DNA of 64,000 bases from NCBI GenBank assembly GCA_021201665.1, contig JAJQEO010000048.1, forward strand, positions 1 through 64,000. The letters are read 5' to 3'. This document shows positions 1 to 8,375 of this stretch, one piece after another. The notes below the pieces were generated by a model, which ran no database searches, was not told the DNA's origin, and saw only the letters and a list, made by a program, of their open reading frames with translations. Made by a program: the position numbers and the translations under genes. Source of the stretch: Lachnospiraceae bacterium (GTDB lineage Bacteria; Bacillota; Clostridia; Lachnospirales; Lachnospiraceae). Positions within the stretch are counted from its first letter, which is position 1; every line of letters begins with the position of its first letter.

Positions 1-70
1 CACAATATGAGATGATTGTAAAGTGTTTTTACCAAAGTTTTATATCTACACCCAGGAAAAACTCAGGGCA

Positions 71-99
71 TTGCAACTTTTCGTTTTATATGTTACAAT
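71..99 (+). promoter_or_regulatory. Sigma-A-type promoter for the alarmone synthetase transcript
   Basis: TTGCAA at 71-76 and TACAAT at 94-99 are separated by 17 bases. The predicted transcript would start near 106, so the hairpin-rich repeat at 109-292 would be its 5' leader. Read by eye; no mapped transcript. Confidence 0.55.
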
Positions 100-108
100 G
101 AAAGCCGC

Positions 109-292
109 GCAATTAAAATCGCTTCGCGATTGTATATCCCGCCCGAAGGGCGAGGATGCCGCCCCGGCGAGGGATATCCCGCCCGAAGGGCGAGGATGCC
201 GCCCCGGCGAGGGGGCGCGGTTCCGTTCTCGATTTTCTCCGAAAATCGGAACATTGCCTGCGTCCATACTTGCTGCGCAAGTACGGACATAT
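109..292 (+). repeat. Composite hairpin-rich repeat element in the 5' leader
   Basis: This roughly 185-base stretch is a chain of hairpins. A short stem AATCGC-ttc-GCGATT lies at 115-130. Two head-to-tail copies of a 40-base GC-rich unit follow at 134-173 and 174-213, each holding GGATGCCGCCCCGGCGAGGG. A stem CGATTTT-ctcc-GAAAATCG follows at about 231-248, and then GTCCATACTTGC / GCAAGTACGGAC at 262-288. Parts of it recur at 9645-9664 (opposite strand), 10551-10577 and 47609-47632. I see no convincing gene in 1-333; a 104-codon frame through the repeat is read as spurious. Confidence 0.7.
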
Positions 293-333
293 GATACGCA
301 GGACGGCTGTGGGCCGGTCGAGGTGAAAATGAT

Positions 334-1164
334 ATGAAAATACAGCTGTGGCGGGAAATCCTAAGCCCGTATGATCTGGCAGTGAAAGAGCTGATCATTA
401 AGTTTGAACATCTGATGCATGAATACAGGGAGCAGGGATTGTATTCCCCGATCGAGCAGGTGACCGGCCGGGTAAAAACAGTCTCCAGCATTTTAGATAA
501 GGCGCAGAAAAAAGGTGTCGCTGCTGACGAAATTGAGGAGCGTATTACCGATATCGCCGGGGTCCGGATTATCTGCCAGTTTGTGGAGGATATTCAGAAG
601 GTCGTGGAGATCATCCGCGAGCGCACGGATATGGAGATTGTCAGCGAGCGGGATTATGTCAGCCACATGAAGGAAAGCGGTTACCGCAGCTACCATATTA
701 TTGTCCTTTATGAGGTACATACGGTAAATGGGGCGAAAAAGCTCCACGCGGAGATTCAGATCCGTACGCTGGCCATGAATTTCTGGTCGACGATCGAGCA
801 TTCTCTGCAATACAAATATAAAGAAAATATACCGGACCATATCAGCCAGAAGCTGACAAACGTGGCCAACGCGATTATTTCTCTGGATAATGAAATGTCC
901 TCCGTTCGAAGCGAGATCATGGACGCCCAGATTTCATCGCATATAAGGTCTGGCCTCGTCTCAGACATTCTGACAACGATCCAGAATCTGTATCGGGTTA
1001 CGACGAAGCGGGAAGTCCAGAAGATTCAGGATGAATTTTACCGTATATACGAGCTGGACGATATTGACCAGCTCCGGCGTTTCGCCAGGGAGCTGGATGT
1101 GATCGCGGAAGGATACCGCGTACAATCCGTAGAGCAGGGAGGATCCGAAGATACATGCCCTTAA
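334..1164 (+). CDS. Small alarmone synthetase (RelA/SpoT-domain GTP pyrophosphokinase)
   Basis: A single-domain (p)ppGpp synthetase, transferring pyrophosphate from ATP to GDP or GTP in the cytoplasm. Family motifs are visible: ITDIAGVRI at residues 71-79, ERDY at 105-108, SGYRSYH at 115-121 and EIQIRT at 140-145. No HD hydrolase domain and no TGS/ACT region is present, so it belongs with the RelQ/RelP (YjbM/YwaC) class. It is 276 residues, somewhat longer than the roughly 210 of Bacillus members, with a helical C-terminal extension. The start is supported by GAGGTG about ten bases upstream. It overlaps the next gene by ten bases, which suggests translational coupling. RelQ versus RelP cannot be decided by eye. 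Confidence 0.93.
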   Translation: MKIQLWREILSPYDLAVKELIIKFEHLMHEYREQGLYSPIEQVTGRVKTVSSILDKAQKKGVAADEIEERITDIAGVRIICQFVEDIQKVVEIIRERTDMEIVSERDYVSHMKESGYRSYHIIVLYEVHTVNGAKKLHAEIQIRTLAMNFWSTIEHSLQYKYKENIPDHISQKLTNVANAIISLDNEMSSVRSEIMDAQISSHIRSGLVSDILTTIQNLYRVTTKREVQKIQDEFYRIYELDDIDQLRRFARELDVIAEGYRVQSVEQGGSEDTCP

Positions 1165-2837
1165 AAGACAGACTGCCGGAGGATTTTATCCGGCGCATGA
1201 GCGGACAGCTGAGGGAAGAGACGGAAGCATTTCTGAACTCATACGAGGCGGAAGCCTGTGCAGGTATCCGTGTAAATATCGGCAAGCTTTCCGTCTCAGA
1301 AGCGAAAAAGGAGCTTCCCTTTTCGCTGCAGGAGATTCCCTGGACGGAAAATGGATTTTATCTGGATCGGGACGCAGACGCATCAGCGTCCAGGCATCCT
1401 TACTATTATGCAGGACTTTACTATCTGCAGGAGCCGAGCGCGATGCTTCCCGCCTCCTTACTGCCGGTCTGCCCGGATGACCGGGTGCTGGACCTGTGTG
1501 CGGCTCCGGGAGGGAAGGCCACGGAGCTTGCTTCCCGCCTTTCGGAAAACGGTCTGCTGGTCGCGAACGATGTGAGTGCCGGACGCGCGGGGGCTTTACT
1601 TAAAAATCTGACCATCTGGGGCATGCCTAATGTCTGTATCACAGTGGAGACACCGCAGCGTTTGTACGAGTCGTTTGGATGCTATTTTGACAAAATTCTG
1701 GTTGACGCGCCCTGCTCCGGGGAAGGGATGTTCCGGAAAGACAGTCATCTGATCTCTTCCTGGAAGGAAAAGGGACCGTCTTATTATGCGCCGCTGCAAA
1801 AAGAAATCCTTTCCTGCGCTGTAAAAATGCTGAAGCCGGGTGGGATGCTTCTATATTCGACCTGTACGTTTTCGACTTTGGAGGACGAAGAGGTAGTTTT
1901 TGATGTATTGCAAAAGACCCCGGAACTGGAGCTGGTGTCCGTTCCGTTTCTGGACGGATTCCGGCAGGGGTTTACATCCGCAGAAGGTATCGGGCCATAC
2001 CCAGATTGCCTTTCCCGATGCGTGCGGCTCTACCCGCACAGAATTCGCGGGGAAGGGCACTTCGTCGCGCTGTTTCATAAAATAAACGAAACGGATCGCA
2101 CATGGGGCTGCGGAGACGTCGGAAATGATATATCGGATGATGTGAAGACTCGTAATGATGTACCTGTATCAGATGACAGGAAAGTCAGCAATGCTGCTTC
2201 TGGCGGCAGGGCGGCCGGTAGCGGTTTCTTTGATGGCGGAGCAGTTGGCACTGGTGTGTCTAACGACAGGAAGGTCCGGAATCATGTACCAGAAAACAGA
2301 ACTGCCGTCGATGCTGCACCAGATGACAGAAAGGCCAGATTTTGGGAATCCCAGTCCGGGCGAAAACAGATTCCGAAATCCGTCATAGACTTTTTTTCCG
2401 CTGCGTCAGCACGGGACATGAGAGCAGAAGCTATTTTCCTGCTGCCGGCCTGGCATTATGAACAGATTGGTGAAAAATGCCTGCTGGTGCCGCCCTGTTC
2501 TCTGCCGAGCGGGATTCGTTATCTTCGCACGGGGCTTCTGCTTGGCACACTGAAAAATGGTCGGTTTGAGCCGTCGCAGGCTCTGGCAATGCTGCCTGAC
2601 GCGCCCAGGATGTTTAGCAGCCTGAGTCTTTCTCTGGAGGACGAACGCGTGATTCGATACCTGAAGGGAGAAACGTTGGCACTGACGGATGCGGAAGCTG
2701 ACGCTGCGCGACAGGAAAAAGGCGGCCGTTCGTCGGACTGGGTGCTTGTATGTGTGGACGGTTACGGCCTTGGCTGGGGCAGAATCGGCGGCAGCGGTTT
2801 GAAAAACAAATATTATCCAGGCTGGAGGCTCCAGTGA
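1155..2837 (+). CDS. rsmF: RsmF/NOL1-NOP2-Sun family 16S rRNA m5C methyltransferase
   Basis: A SAM-dependent RNA cytosine-5 methyltransferase. The SAM-binding DLCAAPGGKATEL motif is near residue 112, DAPCSGEGMF near 185, and the catalytic-cysteine motif YSTCTFS near 235. The C-terminal 150 residues resemble the PUA-like domain of the RsmF group. Between catalytic and C-terminal parts (about residues 318-400) is a low-complexity insert with three spaced copies of DRK preceded by Asp or Asn, unlike the rest of the protein. Translation starts inside the end of the alarmone synthetase gene after GGGAGG at 1137-1142. The exact rRNA target is inferred from family only. Confidence 0.9.
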   Translation: MPLKDRLPEDFIRRMSGQLREETEAFLNSYEAEACAGIRVNIGKLSVSEAKKELPFSLQEIPWTENGFYLDRDADASASRHPYYYAGLYYLQEPSAMLPASLLPVCPDDRVLDLCAAPGGKATELASRLSENGLLVANDVSAGRAGALLKNLTIWGMPNVCITVETPQRLYESFGCYFDKILVDAPCSGEGMFRKDSHLISSWKEKGPSYYAPLQKEILSCAVKMLKPGGMLLYSTCTFSTLEDEEVVFDVLQKTPELELVSVPFLDGFRQGFTSAEGIGPYPDCLSRCVRLYPHRIRGEGHFVALFHKINETDRTWGCGDVGNDISDDVKTRNDVPVSDDRKVSNAASGGRAAGSGFFDGGAVGTGVSNDRKVRNHVPENRTAVDAAPDDRKARFWESQSGRKQIPKSVIDFFSAASARDMRAEAIFLLPAWHYEQIGEKCLLVPPCSLPSGIRYLRTGLLLGTLKNGRFEPSQALAMLPDAPRMFSSLSLSLEDERVIRYLKGETLALTDAEADAARQEKGGRSSDWVLVCVDGYGLGWGRIGGSGLKNKYYPGWRLQ

Positions 2838-2917
2838 ATAAAGAAGTATACTTCAGCCTGCGCGAAAAGGAAGTTAAGGCTTCAGAAAAAAAACCCGACC
2901 CTGGCGGAAAAGGATGA
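2834..2917 (+). CDS. Possible 27-residue micro-ORF (GTG start) overlapping the rsmF stop
   Basis: GTG at 2834 overlaps the TGA of the methylase gene and is preceded by GGAGG at 2824-2828. It encodes a short basic, charged peptide beginning MNKEVYFSLREKE and ending KPDPGGKG. Nothing identifies a function. It could be a coupled small protein, a decayed extension or chance. The following DNA contains an inverted pair, TTAAGGCTT (about 2872) and AAAGCCTTAA (about 2926), which may be a weak transcription signal. Confidence 0.22.
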   Translation: MNKEVYFSLREKEVKASEKKPDPGGKG

Positions 2918-2984
2918 GAGGGATGAAAGCCTTAAACAAAAGAACAAATTTGCATAAAGATGAAGAAAGGATGCTTTCATACAT

Positions 2985-3653
2985 ATGCTGAAACAGACAG
3001 AGGCAGTGATTTTTGATCTGGACGGTACCCTGATGGATTCGATGTGGATGTGGACCGATATTGATATTGAATTTCTAAGCCGATATGGCCAGGAGCCGCC
3101 GGAGGATCTTGCCGTCGCGATTGAGGGCATGGGTTTTACGGAAACTGCGCAGTATTTTAAGGAACGATTTTTTCTTCCCTGCCCGGTGGAGGAAATCAAG
3201 CAGGAATGGAACCGCATGGCCTTTCAGAAATATGCGTGTGAGGTTCCGCTGAAGGCCGGCGCACAGCATTTTCTAAGTTACCTGAAAGAACGGCGGATCC
3301 CTGCCGCGATCGCCAGCAGCAACAGCCGGGAGCTGATCCTCGCCTCTCTGACAAACAATCATGTAGAGTCGTATTTTGATCAGGTTGTCACATCCTGCGA
3401 GGTTGCCAGAGGCAAGCCGTCACCGGACGTCTATCTGCTCGCGGCGGACAAACTGGGGGTACCTGCGGATAAGTGCCTGGTCTTTGAGGATGTGCCGATG
3501 GGCGTTCTTGCGGGGAAAAGTGCCGGCATGCGGGTCTGCGCGATGGAGGATGATTTTTCTGCTGCAAGGAGAAGGGAAATCCGCTCTCTTGCGGACTATT
3601 ATATCCGCAGCTATGATGAAGTATTGGACGGCTCTTATGAAATTCTGGGATGA
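2985..3653 (+). CDS. HAD-superfamily hydrolase, beta-phosphoglucomutase-like
   Basis: Cytoplasmic HAD phosphatase/phosphomutase. Motif I is FDLDGTLMDS near residues 10-19, with nucleophile and acid/base Asp. Motif II is the Ser of AIASSNSREL near residue 108. The Lys is in RGKPSPDVY near 144, and the acidic motif in VFEDVPMGVLAGKSAGM near 168. The DxDGT order with a helical cap (subclass I) matches the YcjU/PgmB-like group. The substrate cannot be told from sequence; a sugar phosphate is likely. It is 222 residues, usual for the family. Shine-Dalgarno support is modest (AAAGGA at about 2968). Confidence 0.88.
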   Translation: MLKQTEAVIFDLDGTLMDSMWMWTDIDIEFLSRYGQEPPEDLAVAIEGMGFTETAQYFKERFFLPCPVEEIKQEWNRMAFQKYACEVPLKAGAQHFLSYLKERRIPAAIASSNSRELILASLTNNHVESYFDQVVTSCEVARGKPSPDVYLLAADKLGVPADKCLVFEDVPMGVLAGKSAGMRVCAMEDDFSAARRREIRSLADYYIRSYDEVLDGSYEILG

Positions 3654-3757
3654 GCAAAATGGCAAAATTTCTATTCCGGTTTATCCGGGTCAGGATCATG
3701 CATTTTTAGGATGATATGCGGCTTTGACTGTAAAAAACGCGGAAGATAGGAGCCAAA

Positions 3758-5569
3758 ATGGAGTTTCTGCCAACAACAGTTTTGGAGATGAAACAGCAGA
3801 ATATAGAGGTCCTGGATTTTGTTTATGTCTGTGGGGACGCCTATGTAGACCATCCCTCCTTCGGATGCGCGATTATCAGCCGGGTGCTGCAGTCCCGCGG
3901 ATATTCGGTCGGCATTCTTTCGCAGCCAGACTGGCGTCGAAAAGAGAGCGTGATGGCTTTGGGTCGTCCGAGGCTCGGCTTTCTGGTCAGCGCCGGGAAT
4001 ATGGATTCCATGGTAAACCATTATACGGTCTCGAAAAAGCGGCGTTCCACCGACGCATACACGCCTGGCGGGAAGACCGGCAGACGCCCGGATTATGCGG
4101 CTGTGGTATATTGCAACCTCATCCGGCAGGCCTACCGTGACGTGCCGATCATCGCCGGGGGGATTGAGGCCAGTCTGCGCAGGTTAGCGCATTATGATTA
4201 CTGGTCGGATTCCCTTAAGCGGTCTGTGCTGATGGATTCAGGAGCGGATCTGATCTCCTATGGGATGGGGGAACGCTCGATCGTGGAAATTGCGGAAGCA
4301 CTGGATTCCGGGCTTTCCATCAGGGATATCACCTTTATCGACGGCACCTGCTATAAGACAAAGAGACTGGAGGATGTCTACGATTATGAGCTTCTGCCAT
4401 CCTATGAAGAACTAAAGATGGACAAGCACCGGTATGCGCAGAGCTTTTATACGCAGTATCTGAACACGGATCCTTTTACGGCAAAGAGGCTGGTCGAGCC
4501 TTACGGAACCGTTTACGTGGTGCAGAATCCGCCGGCGAAGCCTCTTTCCACCCAGGAGATGGACGATGTCTATGATCTTCCGTACTGCCGGGCCGCGCAT
4601 CCTTTCTACGAGGCTGAGGGCGGGATCCCGGCACTTGAGGAGGTGAAATTCAGCCTGATCAGCAACCGGGGCTGTTTCGGCGGCTGCAGCTTCTGCGCGC
4701 TGACCTTTCACCAGGGACGGATCGTGCAGGTGCGCAGCCATGATTCGATCGTAAATGAAGCAAAGCTGATGACGGAGGATCCGGATTTTAAGGGATACAT
4801 CCACGATGTGGGCGGCCCGACAGCAAATTTCCGCCACCCGGCATGCAAAAAGCAGCTGGAGCATGGCGTCTGTAAAAACCGGCAGTGCCTTTTCCCGGAG
4901 CCCTGCAAAAATCTGGATGCGGACCACAGCGATTATGTCAGGCTGCTGCGCCGCCTCAGGACGCTTCCGAAGGTAAAAAAGGTTTTTATCCGTTCAGGCA
5001 TCCGCTTTGACTACCTGATGGCGGACTCCTCGGATGAGTTTTTTCGGGAGCTGGTGCGGTATCATATCAGCGGTCAGCTTAAGGTTGCCCCGGAGCATGT
5101 GTCGAACCGGGTGCTGGATATGATGGGGAAACCGAGGCATAGCGTCTATGAGAAATTTACGGATGCTTACCGGAAGATGAACCGATCCTGCGGCATGGAT
5201 CAGTACTTGGTTCCATATCTGATGTCCTCTCATCCGGGCTGCTCTATGAAGGAAGCCGTAGAGCTGGCGTGCTACCTGCGGGATATTCACCACACGCCGG
5301 AGCAGGTGCAGGATTTCTATCCGACGCCCTCCACGATTTCGACCTGCATGTATTATACCGGTCTGAATCCGAGGACGATGAAGCCGGTCTATGTGGAGAA
5401 AAATCCGCACCGCAAAAAGCTGCAGAGGGCACTGATGCAGTACCGCAGGCCGGAGAATTATGAACTGGTTGCGGAAGCCCTTAAGGAGGCCGGGAGGATG
5501 GATCTTATCGGATATGGGCCGAAATGTCTCATACGGCCGCCGCAGGCCGGGAAAAAGAAGAGGAGATGA
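3758..5569 (+). CDS. YgiQ family radical SAM protein
   Basis: A 603-residue radical SAM enzyme of the YgiQ family, reaction unknown. The 4Fe-4S cluster motif CFGGCSFC lies near residues 306-313, preceded by FSLISNRG, which is characteristic. The N-terminal third (FVYVCGDAYVDHPSFG, a GGIEASLRRLAHYDYWSD segment) matches the B12-binding-like YgiQ N-terminal region. The C-terminal part has the conserved Cys cluster around KKQLEHGVCKNRQCLFPEPC. Start chosen at ATG 3758 behind TAGGAG. The next gene begins six bases after the stop, so the two are probably cotranscribed. Confidence 0.92.
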   Translation: MEFLPTTVLEMKQQNIEVLDFVYVCGDAYVDHPSFGCAIISRVLQSRGYSVGILSQPDWRRKESVMALGRPRLGFLVSAGNMDSMVNHYTVSKKRRSTDAYTPGGKTGRRPDYAAVVYCNLIRQAYRDVPIIAGGIEASLRRLAHYDYWSDSLKRSVLMDSGADLISYGMGERSIVEIAEALDSGLSIRDITFIDGTCYKTKRLEDVYDYELLPSYEELKMDKHRYAQSFYTQYLNTDPFTAKRLVEPYGTVYVVQNPPAKPLSTQEMDDVYDLPYCRAAHPFYEAEGGIPALEEVKFSLISNRGCFGGCSFCALTFHQGRIVQVRSHDSIVNEAKLMTEDPDFKGYIHDVGGPTANFRHPACKKQLEHGVCKNRQCLFPEPCKNLDADHSDYVRLLRRLRTLPKVKKVFIRSGIRFDYLMADSSDEFFRELVRYHISGQLKVAPEHVSNRVLDMMGKPRHSVYEKFTDAYRKMNRSCGMDQYLVPYLMSSHPGCSMKEAVELACYLRDIHHTPEQVQDFYPTPSTISTCMYYTGLNPRTMKPVYVEKNPHRKKLQRALMQYRRPENYELVAEALKEAGRMDLIGYGPKCLIRPPQAGKKKRR

Positions 5570-5575
5570 AGTTTT

Positions 5576-6184
5576 TTGAAAAAAACAGCAAAGGGGAACT
5601 GGGGTTACATCAAATATGAAAAAAAGAAACGGTTTCTGATCACTTTCTTTATGTTTCTTCTGCCCCTGGGGATTTACATCATCGGCTACCTCACGGTAAA
5701 ATCAAGACTGAATCTGTTTACCGTGATCGCGATTCTGGGCTGTCTGCCCGCGTGCAGATCGGCCGTGGGGCTGATCATGATGCTGATGCAGAAGCCGATG
5801 CCTGCGGAGCGTTATGAAGAGGTAAAAAAAGCGGCTGGGAGTCTGGTCACAGGCTATGAACTGATCATCACCGCGTACGAGCATACCTCGCTGGTGGAGG
5901 CTGCCGTCGTATGCGGCGACCAGATTGTGTGCTACACGCCGGATGAGAAGACGAATCCGCCCTATCTGGAAAAGCATATTCGCCAGATTCTTTCCTCAAA
6001 TGGATATACCGAGGCGCAGGTTAAGGTCATGAAGAACTGGAAGCAATTTTTGCAGAGAGTCTCTGTACTCGCCGCGAACGCGGAAAAGTACCGGGAGGGT
6101 CTCCCCTTTACACCAGACGAACGCTATCCGTCTCTTAGCCGGGACGAGGTGATTTATCATATTCTGCTGGCGATCTCGCTCTGA
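5576..6184 (+). CDS. Small membrane protein of unknown function, TTG start
   Basis: No family recognised. The start is TTG at 5576, supported by AGGAG at 5561-5565; no ATG suits. The product has 202 residues: a basic N-terminus, two hydrophobic helices at about residues 20-41 and 48-71, then a soluble domain of about 130 residues with VEAAVVCGDQIVCYT and a PYLEKHIRQIL helix. Two Cys sit in the soluble domain and two in the membrane region. Position directly after the YgiQ gene suggests cotranscription, which says little about its job. Confidence 0.75.
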   Translation: MKKTAKGNWGYIKYEKKKRFLITFFMFLLPLGIYIIGYLTVKSRLNLFTVIAILGCLPACRSAVGLIMMLMQKPMPAERYEEVKKAAGSLVTGYELIITAYEHTSLVEAAVVCGDQIVCYTPDEKTNPPYLEKHIRQILSSNGYTEAQVKVMKNWKQFLQRVSVLAANAEKYREGLPFTPDERYPSLSRDEVIYHILLAISL

Positions 6185-6357
6185 TTGGATGAGTGTCACT
6201 GGTATTCGATTGAATTTTTTCTTCCAGCATAAGGCACAGTCTGTATTGACGAGTCTGGAACCGAAAAGCTGCCGGTTGCCTGAACACAGATGTATATAAG
6301 GAATTTTGTGGATTGGCAGGAGGCAAAAAACCGCATTCTGCTTTGCAGGAGTGAAGG

Positions 6358-7509
6358 ATGATGGCTATGAAGCAGATTTTCATAACAGAGGACAATTCGG
6401 GACAGCGGCTGGACAAGCTGCTTTCCAGATTTATGCGGAATGCTCCGAAAAGCTTTTTGTATAAAATGCTCCGGAAAAAGAATATCGTTCTGAATGGGAA
6501 AAAAGCGCAGGGAAATGAGTTGCTGCATCCGGGAGATCAGATAAAATTATTTATTTCCGATGAAACATGGGAAAAATTTGGCGGGATATCATCTGCTTTT
6601 TCTGAACATCCTCAGACAGACTCCGGGCATTATACAGAGCATTTTGAACAGCGTATACAGTGTATGACGCCTTCCCGGCATTGCGTGGAAGAGAGTGCGG
6701 ACTTGTGCGGTTCACAGCCCCAGCCGCATCACATGGCGCCGATTTCCATTGTGGAAGGCTCAAAGGTTCCGGTTCTGGTGCCAGGCGTCCATCCTCCGAA
6801 TATTATTTATCAGGATGAACACTTGATTTTATTTAATAAACCATCAGGCATGCTTTCGCAGAAAGCGGGCGCGGATGATGTCTCTGTGATGGAATATCTT
6901 GAGGCATATCTGCTTTCGGCAGGATACCTGAATGAGGAGCAAATGCGGCTGGTACGCCCATCGATCTGCAACCGGCTGGACCGCAATACGAGCGGTCTTC
7001 TGGCGGCCGGGATCAGCCTGGCCGGACTGCAGACGCTGAACCGCCTGTTTAAGGAGCGTTCTGTGCGGAAATTTTACCACTGCATTGTCTGCGGCGCCAT
7101 GACCGGAGAAGGCCATCTATATGGTTTTCTGACCAAAAACACACGGACAAATACTGTAAAGATCAGCGCAAACACTGCAGAAGGCGCAAAGCCGATTGAG
7201 ACAGCATATCGAGTCCTTTCCTCCGCCCATGATCTTTCTTTGCTTGAAGTGCATCTGATCACTGGCCGAAGCCATCAGATTCGCGCACACCTGGCGTCTA
7301 TCGGTCACCCGATCCTCGGCGATCCCAAATATGGCGATCCCGCGTTAAACAAAGCGTTTCTGCGTTCACACGGCGTCCGAAGCCAGCTGCTGCACGCATA
7401 CCGCATGGAATTTCCCCAGGTAGAAGGCCGGCTTTCCTATCTGTCCGGGAAACAATTTACTGCTCCCGAACCGGAAATCTTCGGACGAGTATTCATGCAC
7501 ATAGATTGA
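6358..7509 (+). CDS. RluA family pseudouridine synthase with S4 domain
   Basis: Isomerises uridine to pseudouridine in rRNA. An S4 RNA-binding domain occupies about residues 4-70 (GQRLDKLLSRFM ... NIVLNGKKA). The catalytic motif NRLDRNTSGLL lies near residue 205, where the Asp is the nucleophile. TGRSHQIRAHLASIGHPILGD lies near 300. Between S4 and catalytic domains is a linker of about 65 residues rich in His, Gln, Pro and Ser, longer than I expect for RluC/RluD. Start at 6358, 6361 or 6367 (all ATG, one frame); GCAGGAG at 6346 favours an early one. The target uridine cannot be assigned. Confidence 0.9.
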   Translation: MMAMKQIFITEDNSGQRLDKLLSRFMRNAPKSFLYKMLRKKNIVLNGKKAQGNELLHPGDQIKLFISDETWEKFGGISSAFSEHPQTDSGHYTEHFEQRIQCMTPSRHCVEESADLCGSQPQPHHMAPISIVEGSKVPVLVPGVHPPNIIYQDEHLILFNKPSGMLSQKAGADDVSVMEYLEAYLLSAGYLNEEQMRLVRPSICNRLDRNTSGLLAAGISLAGLQTLNRLFKERSVRKFYHCIVCGAMTGEGHLYGFLTKNTRTNTVKISANTAEGAKPIETAYRVLSSAHDLSLLEVHLITGRSHQIRAHLASIGHPILGDPKYGDPALNKAFLRSHGVRSQLLHAYRMEFPQVEGRLSYLSGKQFTAPEPEIFGRVFMHID

Positions 7510-7686
7510 CAGGTATCTTATGCTCCTGAGGGTACATCTGCTCCGAGAGGCGGGTACAGGGCAGCTTCTCCACACACATGGCAGGTAAAGGCTCTGGCCT
7601 GCCTGATAAGCTTTGTGTACGGTTGCCCATTACGGTCTGGTGTAAACCTGCTCTCATGGACTTTATATGCATATAGGAGGCACCAA

Positions 7687-8223
7687 ATGGCTACCTGGAA
7701 TACGCGCGGCCTGCGCGGATCTACACTGGAAGAGTTAATCAACCGGACGAATGAGATCTACCGGGAGAAAAATCTTGCCCTGATCCAGAAAATACCGACT
7801 CCCATTACGCCGCTGAAAATAGATAAAGACGAGCGGCACATCACGCTGGCTTATTTTGAGCAGAAGAGTACGGTAGATTATATCGGGATCGTTCAGGGGA
7901 TCCCTGTCTGCTTTGACGCGAAGGAATGCCATGTGGATACCTTTGCCCTTCAGAATATTCATCCGCATCAGGTGGATTTTATGACTCAGTTTGAAAAGCA
8001 GGGAGGTATCTCGTTCCTGATTCTGTTTTTCAGCGAACGAAATGAGCTCTTTTATCTTCCCTACCGGGATATGATGAAATTCTGGGAGCGGGCGCAGGAA
8101 GGCGGACGGAAAAGCTTTCGCTACATGGAGCTTGACCAGAATTATTATATTCATCCAAGAGGAGGTCTTCTGGTTCCTTATCTGGACGCGCTGCAGACTG
8201 ATCTTGATGAACGCGAAGCATAA
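7687..8223 (+). CDS. recU: Holliday junction resolvase RecU
   Basis: Structure-specific endonuclease that cuts Holliday junctions during recombinational repair and chromosome segregation in Firmicutes. The 178-residue product matches RecU: N-terminal NTRGLRGSTLEELINRTNEIY, the VDYIGIVQGIPVCFDAKE nuclease core (Asp, Glu and Lys ligands) and HQVDFMTQFEKQGGISFLIL. The start at 7687 is set by AGGAGG at 7675-7680; an upstream in-frame ATG at 7615 lacks a ribosome site. In Bacillus recU pairs with a penicillin-binding protein gene; here it stands between a pseudouridine synthase gene and the his operon. Confidence 0.93.
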   Translation: MATWNTRGLRGSTLEELINRTNEIYREKNLALIQKIPTPITPLKIDKDERHITLAYFEQKSTVDYIGIVQGIPVCFDAKECHVDTFALQNIHPHQVDFMTQFEKQGGISFLILFFSERNELFYLPYRDMMKFWERAQEGGRKSFRYMELDQNYYIHPRGGLLVPYLDALQTDLDEREA

Positions 8224-8228
8224 TTTTC

Positions 8229-8257
8229 TGGACATCTGCTCCGGTTTTGTGTATGAT
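8229..8257 (+). promoter_or_regulatory. Promoter of the histidine operon
   Basis: TGGACA at 8229-8234 and TATGAT at 8252-8257 are separated by 17 bases. The leader to hisZ is about 115 bases. I found no T-box AGGGTGGNACCGCG-type motif and no His-codon-rich leader peptide in it, so attenuation is not apparent. Confidence 0.5.
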
Positions 8258-8375
8258 AACAAAGGTAAATAAGCCAGAGCTGTTCATCCCGTAAAGGATG
8301 CAGCAGGCCGCCCATGCTGACAGGCCTCTATTTGAGCTGCCTGCTGAAATGACCTGGCACGAGGAGATATTATTT

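Noticed and set aside
23-337. A 104-codon plus-strand frame before the alarmone synthetase
   Set aside because: It runs through the promoter and hairpin repeats, has no ribosome site, and its peptide consists of translated repeat units.
8258-8375. T-box or His leader-peptide attenuation ahead of hisZ
   Set aside because: No T-box consensus, no specifier-like stem I, no terminator/antiterminator pair, and only scattered His codons.
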